Shown: positions 7,349 through 14,288, numbered from the stretch's first letter. The stretch: DNA of 31,483 bases from an uncultured Hungatella sp. (GCA_910585645.1 CAJUFP010000051.1:1-31483); one strand, 5' to 3'. The notes: generated by a model not told the origin, from the sequence alone. Numbers and translations are program-made.

Positions 7349-9082
7349 CTATCGAACCTCGCTTTCATTGCCGTCTTCCAGCATGGACTGGCAAAGCTTG
7401 GTCAGGGTGGTCTTGGTGTCCGCCGTCGTCTCTCCTAAAAGCCCCGCGATCTGCTGGGCCACCATCATCTGCTTGTGGATAACCCTCTGGGCCAGGTCAA
7501 CGGTCTCCAGCTTCTTATCATAGTCCGCCTTGGCCTGCTCCTCTTCCCTGGTAATATCAATAAACGTAGCCAGAACCACGTCCTCTTTCTCTATGTACAC
7601 AATATTCTGAAGGGTGGACAGGTTGTACTCCTCGTATTTCACCCTCTTGCCGTGAATGCTCTGGTGGGTGTCATATACCCACTGGAAATCCACCGGGTCA
7701 ATAAACTCATACAGATACATATCCAGCGCCTCGGCCCTGGTCTTGCCAAAATACTTCTCACCCACCGCGGAATACTCCATAACCTTCATATCCTTATCCA
7801 CGATCAGCACGATATTCGGCGAAGTCTCCATAACCAGGTTGGCAAAGGACTCTGACTTGGCGTGCATAAACGGAATGCACATGTTCAGCTCCGCCTTCTT
7901 CTGGAACACGGCGATGGCCTTTTCCCGGCAGGTAGGATACCCGCAGGCGCCGCAGTTTAACTCATCCTCCGGACGGTTCTTTCCGGTCTCCTTAAGGATC
8001 GCCCGGATCTCCTCCTCCGTAGGCATAGGCTCCCTGGCAGAGCGGTCCGTAAAGGTCTTCCCCATATCCACATCCACCAGCATCTGGGCCACGGTCCTGG
8101 AATCCACCGGGTCTTTTTTAATGGCGTCCTCCATATCCATCTTCACCTTAAACTGGGAAACCGTCCCCGGCTCCACGGTTGGCCCCTGGATACACCCGCC
8201 GTCACAGTTGTTCATCTCAATAAAGCAGCCCTTGATCTCTCCCCTGCACATGCTCTCGCACAGATCCATGCAGCTTTTTGTCCCATGGACATAGAACTTC
8301 CTGTAAGAATCCACCCGCCCCTCTGTGGCCATAACGGAATTGATAACCCCGTTGGTCACCGGGTAGAGCCGGTTCACCTTAGGATTGATGCGCTCAAAGG
8401 GATCGTCCTCACAGTTCTCAATGCAGATGTCCTCATCCTTCAGCCAGTTCTCGATCTCGCCGAAATTCAGCACCGCGTCAATACAGTTCTCATGGCGCGG
8501 ATCCTGGGACTCCTTCTTCTTGGCAATACACGGCCCCAAAAATACCACCTTGGTCTCCTGGCCGTACTCCTTCTTAAGAAGCCTGCCGTGGGCGATCATC
8601 GGGGACACCACCGGGGCCAGATAAGGAACCAGCTGGGGATAGTAGATCTCGATCAGATCATTGACGCTGGGACAGCAGGTGGTGATGATATTCTCCATCT
8701 TCCCCTCCTGCAAAAGCCTGGTATACTCCTCCGTCACCAGCACAGCCCCCTCGGAGGTCTCCCGCACGTCGGCAAATCCCAGTTTCTTTAAGGCCGCCTT
8801 CACCTGCCCTAAAGTCTTGTACTTCAAAAGCCCCATATAGGACGGGGCAATGGACACAACCACCTTCTGCCCGCTTAATATGTACCCCTTTACCTTGCTA
8901 AGATCGCTGACCAGCTTCTTGGCTGACTGGGGACAGATCTGTAAACAGGTTCCGCAGAGAACGCACTTCTCTGGCATGATCTCCGCCCGGCCGTCTTTAA
9001 TCATGATCGCCTTGACTTCACAGTTGCGGACGCATTTGTAACAATGCTTACACTTCGTAGCCTTGAAATCAATGATTGCCAT
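7349..9082 (-). CDS. [FeFe] hydrogenase-like protein with Fe-S and PAS domains (putative H2/redox sensor)
   Basis: The 577-residue protein starts with two [4Fe-4S] motifs (C11-C14-C17-C21 and C40-C43-C46-C50). The hydrogenase large-subunit domain follows with L1 TTCCPSV (134-140), L2 LGPCIAKKKE (182-191) and an altered L3 NNCDGGCIQG (291-300) in place of the usual MACxxGC. After that come a further Fe-S motif CGACGYPTC...C (C377, C380, C385, C402) and a PAS domain at about 417-510, ending in a helical tail. The altered L3 and the C-terminal PAS are typical of sensory group C hydrogenases rather than bulk catalysts. It lies between the NuoE-like gene (2-base gap) and the phosphatase gene (zero gap), so the sensor and phosphatase are likely made together and interact. 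Catalytic activity cannot be judged from sequence. Confidence 0.9.
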   Translation of the reverse strand: MAIIDFKATKCKHCYKCVRNCEVKAIMIKDGRAEIMPEKCVLCGTCLQICPQSAKKLVSDLSKVKGYILSGQKVVVSIAPSYMGLLKYKTLGQVKAALKKLGFADVRETSEGAVLVTEEYTRLLQEGKMENIITTCCPSVNDLIEIYYPQLVPYLAPVVSPMIAHGRLLKKEYGQETKVVFLGPCIAKKKESQDPRHENCIDAVLNFGEIENWLKDEDICIENCEDDPFERINPKVNRLYPVTNGVINSVMATEGRVDSYRKFYVHGTKSCMDLCESMCRGEIKGCFIEMNNCDGGCIQGPTVEPGTVSQFKVKMDMEDAIKKDPVDSRTVAQMLVDVDMGKTFTDRSAREPMPTEEEIRAILKETGKNRPEDELNCGACGYPTCREKAIAVFQKKAELNMCIPFMHAKSESFANLVMETSPNIVLIVDKDMKVMEYSAVGEKYFGKTRAEALDMYLYEFIDPVDFQWVYDTHQSIHGKRVKYEEYNLSTLQNIVYIEKEDVVLATFIDITREEEQAKADYDKKLETVDLAQRVIHKQMMVAQQIAGLLGETTADTKTTLTKLCQSMLEDGNESEVR

Positions 9083-9084
9083 GA

Positions 9085-9327
9085 TTACAGCCTCCCTGCG
9101 ATTTCCTTCTCAAAGAACTCACTGCAGTCCTCAGGCTTTAAGGAGAACAGAGTCCCGTCAACGGTTACGCATACCCCTTCCTTCACGCAGTTGCCGCTGC
9201 AGAACGCGCCGTTTAAATCCACCTTGTCCTTTACCCCCCTGGCAGCTACCAGATCCTGCATCTCCTTGATGATCTCCCTGGACCCCTTCAAATGACACGC
9301 GCTTCCGATACAAATGGTTACTTTCAT
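9085..9327 (-). CDS. NuoE-like [2Fe-2S] thioredoxin-fold ferredoxin
   Basis: The 80-residue protein has the thioredoxin-like [2Fe-2S] ferredoxin pattern of NuoE/HydC: Cys6-x4-Cys11 (CIGSAC) and Cys43-x3-Cys47 (CSGNC). It is shorter than full NuoE, because the N-terminal helical domain is missing, and matches the small stand-alone proteins found next to clostridial [FeFe] hydrogenases. It is the first gene of the operon, with ribosome binding site GGAGGG before the ATG, and its stop lies 2 bases before the sensor hydrogenase start. It presumably passes electrons to or from one of the two hydrogenases. Confidence 0.88.
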   Translation of the reverse strand: MKVTICIGSACHLKGSREIIKEMQDLVAARGVKDKVDLNGAFCSGNCVKEGVCVTVDGTLFSLKPEDCSEFFEKEIAGRL

Positions 9328-9380
9328 AACTTATCCCTCCGCATATTAAGATTTTAGTTGAAAACTTCACAGCTTATTCT

Positions 9381-9409
9381 ATTATCGCATATTGTGATAT
9401 TTTTATCAA
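9381..9409 (-). promoter_or_regulatory. Hydrogenase operon promoter with Rex-like operator
   Basis: On the minus strand TTGATA (9409-9404), a 17-base spacer and GATAAT (9386-9381) form a promoter about 55 bases upstream of the first gene. The plus-strand sequence TTGTGATATTTTTATCAA (9392-9409) is 18 bases long and resembles the Rex site TTGTTAANNNNTTAACAA: the outer TTG/CAA and most of the right half agree. It overlaps the -35 and spacer, where a repressor would block transcription. Rex senses NADH/NAD+ and controls hydrogenase and fermentation genes in clostridia. The promoter is well supported; the Rex assignment is inference. Confidence 0.5.
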
Positions 9410-9460
9410 TTACTTTCGTCAATTTTTTTCTTAAATTTTTTCCAGTCTTTCCATAAAAAA

Positions 9461-9481
9461 GCCAGAGGCGTCCCCTCTGGC
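9461..9481 (-). terminator. Intrinsic terminator reading leftward
   Basis: AGCCAGAGG and its complement (9460-9468 with 9474-9482, loop of 5) are followed on the minus strand by TTTTTT (9460-9455). It lies just after the possible small gene at 9497-9550 and upstream of the hydrogenase promoter, so it insulates that promoter from leftward transcription. Confidence 0.65.
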
Positions 9482-9496
9482 TAAAATCATATCGTA

Positions 9497-9550
9497 TCAT
9501 AGATCATCATAAGTAACAAGCTCAACCCCATTCTCCTTCACCACAATCAT
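9497..9550 (-). CDS. Possible very small ORF or gene relic (17 residues)
   Basis: A 17-codon frame encodes MIVVKENGVELVTYDDL, preceded by GAAGGAT at about 12 bases and followed immediately by a proper terminator. I do not recognise the peptide. The codon use is coding-like, and the terminator implies that something was transcribed here. It could be a small protein, or the last codons left from a lost gene: an in-frame TAG lies four codons before the ATG. The remaining spacer 9551-9766 holds nothing I can identify. Confidence 0.2.
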   Translation of the reverse strand: MIVVKENGVELVTYDDL

Positions 9551-9766
9551 TTTCTGTACCTATCCTTCAAAAAGGCAATAAAAAAGCCGAAGCGCTCTGC
9601 GAAAAACACAAAATAACTTGTATTTTTACGGAAAAGCCTCCGGAGAGTAACAAACCATTTGTAACTGTAATTATTATTGGTTATTTTGCTTAAAATATGA
9701 TGGGATTATTGGATATAATGTATAAAACATTCTTATTTTTTCATGTGCCGCATAAAAGATTCTATA

Positions 9767-9795
9767 TTGACAAATACAAACGCCTTTGATACAAT
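9767..9795 (+). promoter_or_regulatory. tRNA-Leu promoter
   Basis: TTGACA (9767-9772), a 17-base spacer and TACAAT (9790-9795) end 19 bases before the tRNA. This is the strongest promoter in the window by consensus, as expected for a stable RNA gene. Confidence 0.8.
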
Positions 9796-9814
9796 GTTCA
9801 ATAGTTTCAAATTT

Positions 9815-9894
9815 GCGGATATGGCGGAATTGGCAGACGCGCCAGATTTAGGTTCTGGTGGGAGACCGTGCAGGTTCGATTCCTGTTATCCGCA
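9815..9894 (+). tRNA. tRNA-Leu (anticodon UAG)
   Basis: The acceptor stem GCGGATA (9815-9821) pairs with TATCCGC (9887-9893), with discriminator A at 9894. The anticodon stem CCAGA/TCTGG encloses TTTAGGT with anticodon TAG, decoding CUA. The T arm GCAGG-TTCGATT-CCTGT is intact, and a class II variable arm (around GGGAGACC) is present, as expected for leucine. No CCA is encoded. A promoter and a terminator flank it closely, so it is a single-gene transcript. Confidence 0.95.
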
Positions 9895-9895
9895 T

Positions 9896-9922
9896 AAAGT
9901 GCCTGATTCAGGCACTTTTTTA
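9896..9922 (+). terminator. tRNA-Leu terminator
   Basis: AAAGTGCCTG (9896-9905) pairs with CAGGCACTTT (9909-9918) around a 3-base loop and runs into a T-rich tail. Confidence 0.85.
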
Positions 9923-9955
9923 TTTTTCTATAGGAAAGTTCGTCCTATAGAAAAA
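9923..9955. repeat. Palindromic element after tRNA-Leu
   Basis: TTTTTCTATAGGA (9923-9935) and TCCTATAGAAAAA (9943-9955) form a perfect 13-bp inverted repeat with loop AAGTTCG. It directly follows the tRNA terminator. The following 9956-10022 is a GC-rich non-coding stretch that looks like the body of a dispersed palindromic repeat, but only one copy is in the window. Confidence 0.45.
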
Positions 9956-10022
9956 ACGCTCCGCTTAAGATCGCACTGCGGCGAGAAGGAATTATGTCGC
10001 TGAAGCGCCCCTCCCCAGGCGG

Positions 10023-10047
10023 AGAATCCTGCAAAGCAGGATTCTTT
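10023..10047 (+). terminator. Terminator-like hairpin
   Basis: AGAATCCTGC (10023-10032) and GCAGGATTCT (10036-10045) form a perfect 10-bp stem with loop AAA, followed by a short T run. It may close the repeat element; it does not end an obvious gene. Between it and the MerR gene stop (10046-10147) I see no gene. Confidence 0.4.
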
Positions 10048-10147
10048 GTTCTATTACCGCTGAATGTTTTCCTCCTATTTTCGCACCACAGATGCCATCC
10101 TGGTGGAAAATGAGCTGACGCTGCAGGGGCATAACGGATTCCACCTC

Positions 10148-11128
10148 TTAATCTCCCCACCCCTCCCTCACCTGGATCCGTTCCCATCCCACCTGTTCCC
10201 CAAGAATCTGAAGGATGATTTCCTCATCGTTTCCGTAGAACATCCGATGGAGAATGGAAAATGAGGTTCCGTCTTTCAGGTGAAAGATAAAGCTGGCGAC
10301 CGTAAGTTCACTGGCGATGGGGAGAAAGGCCCGAACGTATTTCGTGTCATGAATAACCTTCACCTTTTCGATCCGGTCATAGGACACCCAGGTCAGAGTC
10401 TCCTGGTTTCGGAAAATCTTTCCCAGGAACCGAAGCTTTTCACAAAACGTCTCTGCCCGGACATAGGACATACCATCCCTGGAAAATTCCGCGTATTGGG
10501 AGTAACGGTCAATCACACTGCTCAGTCCCAGCTGGGGAATCCCGGCGCCAAAAAGGCCCAACACAATGGCGGCTGCCAGGAGCAGCAGGAGGAAGAAAGG
10601 CGGCACGGCAATATTCCACACACGCTGAAACCGGCACGCAAACAGGGCGGAGACGGCGCCTATACTTAAGATCCACAAGCTGTTGCCAAAAAGCAGCTTC
10701 CCAAATGTCTTTCGGTCCGGGCGGGTGCCGATATGAAAAGGCTTAAGGGGTTTTTCCTGCCCTCCAAAACCGGGTTCCGGTCTATGGATCTTTTGCAGAT
10801 CGTCCATCAGAGGGGCCTTGGTGTCGGCATAAAAGCAGATGCTTTTTTCCAGGTCTTTGATTCGGGCCTTCTCCCTCTCCAGATAGACTTTTTGCTCTTC
10901 CAAAATCTCTTCTACTGATACATGCTGTTCCAGGATCTGGCGGATATCGTCTATGGAGACGTCCATACCCCGAAGAAGCTTAATGAGCAGGAGAGTCTTG
11001 ATGTCCTGGTCCGAATATTCCCGGTATCGGTTTCCCTTTCGCTCAGGATGAATCAGGCCTTCCTTCTCATACCAGATCAACGTTTGCTTGGACAGCCCGG
11101 TTAACTGTTCCGCTTCTTTAGCTTTCAT
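10148..11128 (-). CDS. Membrane-anchored MerR-family regulator
   Basis: The 326-residue protein opens with a MerR winged-helix DNA-binding domain (residues 1-70: AEQLTGLSKQTLIWYEKEGL, then RYREYSDQDI). A dimerisation coiled coil follows at about 72-100. Unlike ordinary MerR proteins of 110-270 residues, it continues into two transmembrane helices (about 147-166 and 172-196) and a C-terminal soluble domain of about 120 residues, rich in beta strands and resembling PH-like or YcxB-like folds. The architecture suggests a one-component membrane sensor that binds DNA from the membrane. AAGGAG lies 7 bases before the ATG. The promoter has the elongated 19-bp spacer typical of MerR targets, which implies autoregulation. 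No target gene other than itself is obvious. The ligand is unknown. Confidence 0.85.
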   Translation of the reverse strand: MKAKEAEQLTGLSKQTLIWYEKEGLIHPERKGNRYREYSDQDIKTLLLIKLLRGMDVSIDDIRQILEQHVSVEEILEEQKVYLEREKARIKDLEKSICFYADTKAPLMDDLQKIHRPEPGFGGQEKPLKPFHIGTRPDRKTFGKLLFGNSLWILSIGAVSALFACRFQRVWNIAVPPFFLLLLLAAAIVLGLFGAGIPQLGLSSVIDRYSQYAEFSRDGMSYVRAETFCEKLRFLGKIFRNQETLTWVSYDRIEKVKVIHDTKYVRAFLPIASELTVASFIFHLKDGTSFSILHRMFYGNDEEIILQILGEQVGWERIQVREGWGD

Positions 11129-11194
11129 AACAATCTCCTTCCATTAAGGGGTCGCCGGTTACGGGAGGCCCATATGAGTCTTGGTTCTGTTATG

Positions 11195-11225
11195 ATTAAA
11201 CACCATATAGCAGCTATATAGTCAA
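11195..11225 (-). promoter_or_regulatory. MerR-type promoter with operator in 19-bp spacer
   Basis: On the minus strand TTGACT (11225-11220) and TTTAAT (11200-11195) are 19 bp apart, longer than the usual 17 and diagnostic of MerR-controlled promoters. Within the spacer lies the perfect palindrome ATATAGC-A-GCTATAT (11205-11219). The gene start is 67 bases downstream of the -10. Confidence 0.7.
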
Positions 11226-11325
11226 GGGTTTTTTTAAGGAAATGGAAAAATATGCCCGGACCCAGAACCTAACGGATGCTTTCCTACCCCTTTTCAAACT
11301 ACCCCTTTTCAAATGCACGGAAATA

Positions 11326-11354
11326 TTGAATGGAGACCGAAAAAAGCGTATAAT
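11326..11354 (+). promoter_or_regulatory. Promoter of the frameshifted Sel1-like gene
   Basis: TTGAAT (11326-11331), a 17-base spacer and a perfect TATAAT (11349-11354) are followed by GGGAG (11377-11381) and ATG at 11388. This supports a real gene start at 11388 despite the frame break that follows. Confidence 0.65.
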
Positions 11355-11387
11355 AAAAGGCAGTATTATCCAGGCAGGGAGCAGATC

Positions 11388-11865
11388 ATGAGAAAACATA
11401 ACAGAACAGGAAAACGGCTGCGCTTTCTGCCAGTACATGATTGGGAACACCTATTATTTTCTGGACATCATAGAGATCGAAGATCGCAAGGAAAGTGAAT
11501 TTGCAAATAAGGGAGCCTGGAACGAATGGAAACGCCAGCAAATTAAACAGTGCCTCCCCTGGTTTGAGAAAGCATTTTCCGGCGGCATGATACTGGCGGG
11601 GCGGAATTACGGTCATTACTACCAGTATGGCCGGGGAGAATACATTCCGCCGGAGCCGGGAAAGGAAGTTCCCATTATACGCCAGGGGGCGCAGCGGGGC
11701 TACCCGGAGTGGATGTATGCCTATGCCCATTATCTGGCCTATACAGAGGATAACGATAAAGAGGCGCTTCCCTGGGCGCTGAAAGCGGCGGGAAATTATG
11801 GACCGGCGATGGAGGCCCTGAAGCATTACAAGAAAAGCCTGTTTGGGGTATGGCGCCGAAAATAA
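11388..11865 (+). pseudogene. Sel1/TPR-like protein gene with apparent 1-base frameshift
   Basis: The promoter and GGGAG site point to ATG 11388, but that frame runs out after 37 residues. The long coding frame (ending at 11865) has no start with a ribosome binding site: its first ATG at 11437 has none, and the frame is open upstream from 11392. Removing one A from the run at 11411-11414 joins the two frames into a product of about 158 residues reading MRKHNRTGNGCAFCQYMIGN, followed by YYFLDI. The protein has Sel1-like helical pairs (CAFCQYMIGNTYYF, ILAGRNYGHYYQYGRG, YPEWMYAYAHYLAYTED, ALPWALKAAGNYGPA), a fold used for protein contacts. It may be a natural inactivation, a phase-variable A-run or a sequencing error. 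The function is unknown. Confidence 0.55.
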
Positions 11866-11876
11866 AGGAGTCTTTT

Positions 11877-12071
11877 ATGACAACGGCAAAAAAGAATTTG
11901 GATATACTGAAAGAACGTGAACCGCAACTATGGAGAGAGCCATTAACAGAATCCAACCTTACGGAGCGATTTTTTCTCCGTTTTGCTTGTACTGGTGACT
12001 TTCTTGATGAGGATGAAGCAAGATTTCCCACACCGGAGGAATTGGAACAGGATGATTCCCACGGCTGTTAA
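11877..12071 (+). CDS. Small hypothetical protein (64 residues)
   Basis: This 64-residue acidic protein starts MTTAKKNLDILKEREPQLW and ends PTPEELEQDDSHGC. The start at 11877 is set by AAAGGAG seven bases upstream, which overlaps the stop of the preceding Sel1-like gene, so the two form a short operon. I do not recognise a family; there is no signal peptide or membrane segment. Confidence 0.5.
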   Translation: MTTAKKNLDILKEREPQLWREPLTESNLTERFFLRFACTGDFLDEDEARFPTPEELEQDDSHGC

Positions 12072-12096
12072 AAAGGGAGCGCGTGATCGCGCTCCC
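12070..12096 (-). terminator. Terminator of the hexuronate operon
   Basis: GGGAGCGCG (12075-12083) pairs with CGCGCTCCC (12088-12096), loop TGAT. On the minus strand five T follow, right after the GH4 gene stop. The plus-strand side lacks a T run, so it mainly serves the minus-strand operon. Confidence 0.75.
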
Positions 12097-12101
12097 CTCC
12101 C

Positions 12102-13430
12102 TTATCTAAGTTCCGGCCAAAACTCCCTGTTGGCCTCCATCATCTCATCCAAGATCTGCTTAGCCACAAAAGCCGACGGAACCGTCTTATTCATGGTAAA
12201 GGCCATCAGGGCCTTTTTATAGGACCCTTCTATGGCAGCCTCCACCACCAGCTTTTCGCAGGCCTCCTGCTGTTCCACCATACCCTTATAAAATGTAGGG
12301 ATCTCCCCCATCCGCACCGGCTCCGGCCCCTCGTTGGTTATGTACGCCGGGATCTCCACCATGGCGTCATCCGGCACATTCTTTACTGCCCCGCAGTTTG
12401 GAACCATCACCAGATGGCGCTGGCGCAGATTAAAAGCCAGGCTCATGGCCACCTCCACGATAAACTCCCCGTGGACCCCTGTAAAGAACGGCGTCATATC
12501 GATCTTGCCGGTTCTCTCGTATGTGTCAACAGCGTCAAAGATCCTCTTTTCCCGCCCCTCCATAACCTCATTGGCCCTGGTGTGGTTCTTGTCCGCGTCC
12601 TTCACGATCTGATCCCCCAGAAGATAATACTGCATATAGGTATTGGGCAGGTAGTCCGGGAACATCCGCACCAGATACTTGGCATTATCATACGTATGTT
12701 TCCAGGAAGGGTCGTCCTGGCGGATCTCGCTTCTGTCCTCCGGGGGAATATATCCGTGTTCCCTTACATAGGCCTTCAGTTCCTCTGTCCTGTCCTCGCC
12801 CTTCACACGGATCTTTGTAAACCACCCAAAATGATTCAGTCCAAAATAGTCCGCTGTAATGTCGTGGCGGTCGCAGTCCAGGATATTGGCCATATTCCGC
12901 ATAATGGCAACCGGCATATCGCAGATATTTAAGATCCTTGCCTTTGGCCTGAGCACATGCATGGCCTTTGCCACAATAGCCGCCGGGTTGGAATAATTGA
13001 CGATCCAATAATCGGGTTTCGCGTATTTCTCACAGAAATCGATCAGTTCCACCATGGGGTAAATGGTCCGCAGTCCATAGGCCAGCCCGCCGGGCCCGCA
13101 GGTCTCCTGCCCGATCACATCATACTTTAAGGGAATCTTCTCATCCAGCTCCCGCATCCGGTAAAGCCCCACCCGCATCTGGGAGAAAATGAAATCCACA
13201 TCCTCAAACGCCGTCTCCGGGTCCGTAGTCACAGTCAGCTTCAGATCCGGATCAAACTTCTCCACCACTTTGCGGACCAGGATCCCCACTTTTCTCTGCC
13301 GCTCCTCATTATTATCATAAAGCCGCAGTTCCTCCAGCCGAAACTCGTCCTTTTTATCCAAAAGGCTTTTTACGATGCCAGGCGTGTAAGTGCTTCCCCC
13401 ACCTGCGATGACCAGCTTAAATGTCCTCAT
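12102..13430 (-). CDS. Glycoside hydrolase family 4 (GlvA-like 6-phospho-alpha-glucosidase or uronidase)
   Basis: The 442-residue NAD+- and metal-dependent GH4 enzyme is close to GlvA/MalH in pattern. It has the Rossmann start GGGSTYTPGIV (10-20), GQETCGPGG (107-115), NYSNPAAIV (145-153), NICDMP with Cys170/Asp171, GLNHFGW with His200 (metal site) and NHTRANEVMEGRE. GH4 enzymes cleave through oxidation at C3 and elimination. Sequence alone favours 6-phospho-alpha-glucosides, but no PTS transporter is nearby and the gene closes an operon of uxuA, uxuB and a GntR regulator. An alpha-glucuronide or galacturonide is therefore possible, since GH4 also contains uronidases. GAGGAGG lies 8 bases before the ATG. 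Family certain, substrate open. Confidence 0.9.
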   Translation of the reverse strand: MRTFKLVIAGGGSTYTPGIVKSLLDKKDEFRLEELRLYDNNEERQRKVGILVRKVVEKFDPDLKLTVTTDPETAFEDVDFIFSQMRVGLYRMRELDEKIPLKYDVIGQETCGPGGLAYGLRTIYPMVELIDFCEKYAKPDYWIVNYSNPAAIVAKAMHVLRPKARILNICDMPVAIMRNMANILDCDRHDITADYFGLNHFGWFTKIRVKGEDRTEELKAYVREHGYIPPEDRSEIRQDDPSWKHTYDNAKYLVRMFPDYLPNTYMQYYLLGDQIVKDADKNHTRANEVMEGREKRIFDAVDTYERTGKIDMTPFFTGVHGEFIVEVAMSLAFNLRQRHLVMVPNCGAVKNVPDDAMVEIPAYITNEGPEPVRMGEIPTFYKGMVEQQEACEKLVVEAAIEGSYKKALMAFTMNKTVPSAFVAKQILDEMMEANREFWPELR

Positions 13431-13496
13431 GTTTTTAACCTCCTCTTCCGATTTAAAAAGCTGCTGACCGCCTACAGCTCCTCTGTCTTATACACC

Positions 13497-14201
13497 TTAT
13501 ACCTTCCCTTTCATCCCCCCTGCCGCAGGTTTAAAATACCCGGGATACCGCCGCCTTACTTCCTCCTCATCCACCTGATACCGTCTCAGATGGCGGTCCA
13601 TAAGCTTTTTGGCCCTGTCCCCATCCCCAGATTTCACTGCTTCCAGGATCTTCTCATGGTCCTCCACCAGGCTTTTGTCCTTCAGCGTTCCAAGAGCCAT
13701 ATTCCGCACCCGGTCAAAATGCACCATCATCCCCTTCATCATCTCAAAGGCCTGGGATTTTCCGGCAGTCTTAAACAGAAGACGGTGAAACTCGTCATCC
13801 AGCTCCAAAAGTTTGTCAAGAACCCGGTCCTGCTGGTAAAACCACTGCAATTTTACATTGGCCTCCAGCTCCACCACAGCCTCCTGGTCTCTCCTCTGGC
13901 AGGCCAGCTCTACCACAGCCTCCTCCAGAACACTCCGGACAAAATACGCCTCCTCCACCAGGTCATAATCAATGAGAGACACCACGCTGCCCTTCTGGGG
14001 ATAGATGTCCACCACCTTTGCCTTTGCCAGCTCCAGAAGCGCCTCCCTGACCGGGGTGCGAGACAGGGACAAAAGCGCCGCCATCTCCCTGTCGCTGATA
14101 CTGCTGCCTGGCTCCAGCTCCAGGCGGATGATGTTCTCCTTAAGCATGCGCAGGGCATAATCCCGGCCATTTTCCCTGGCCAACTGTTCCGTCACAAACA
14201 T
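13497..14201 (-). CDS. GntR/FCD-family transcriptional regulator
   Basis: This 234-residue regulator is of the FadR/UxuR type. The winged helix is at 15-70 (ISDREMAALLSLSRTPVREA), followed by an all-helical FCD effector domain. Its metal ligands are visible as Asp135, His139, His182 and His204. FCD members of hexuronate operons respond to uronates or their products, so it probably controls its own operon through the palindrome upstream of uxuA. GGGAGG lies 8 bases before the ATG. It is preceded by a hairpin and a stray TATAAT that might give it some independent expression. Confidence 0.92.
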   Translation of the reverse strand: MFVTEQLARENGRDYALRMLKENIIRLELEPGSSISDREMAALLSLSRTPVREALLELAKAKVVDIYPQKGSVVSLIDYDLVEEAYFVRSVLEEAVVELACQRRDQEAVVELEANVKLQWFYQQDRVLDKLLELDDEFHRLLFKTAGKSQAFEMMKGMMVHFDRVRNMALGTLKDKSLVEDHEKILEAVKSGDGDRAKKLMDRHLRRYQVDEEEVRRRYPGYFKPAAGGMKGKV

Positions 14202-14231
14202 GGTCAGAACCTCCCTGTTTCCATGTACGAG

Positions 14232-14258
14232 AAGAAATGCGTCAGCGGCGCATTTCTT
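14232..14258 (-). promoter_or_regulatory. Intercistronic hairpin between uxuB and gntR
   Basis: AAGAAATGCG (14232-14241) pairs perfectly with CGCATTTCTT (14249-14258) around loop TCAGCGG. On the minus strand it is followed only by a broken T run (CTCG), so it is a weak terminator or processing hairpin that may lower regulator expression relative to uxuB. A TATAAT at about 14272-14277 (minus) without a good -35 lies just upstream. Confidence 0.35.
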
Positions 14259-14288
14259 TTTCTTCCTTATTATAATACGTTCTGTTTG

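Noticed and set aside
9815..10050. Integrated element or attachment site at tRNA-Leu
   Set aside because: No integrase gene or direct repeat of the tRNA 3' end is visible in the window.
14249..14275. Strong plus-strand terminator between uxuB and gntR
   Set aside because: The T run is on the plus strand, where no gene leads into it, so I list the structure only as a minus-strand intercistronic hairpin.
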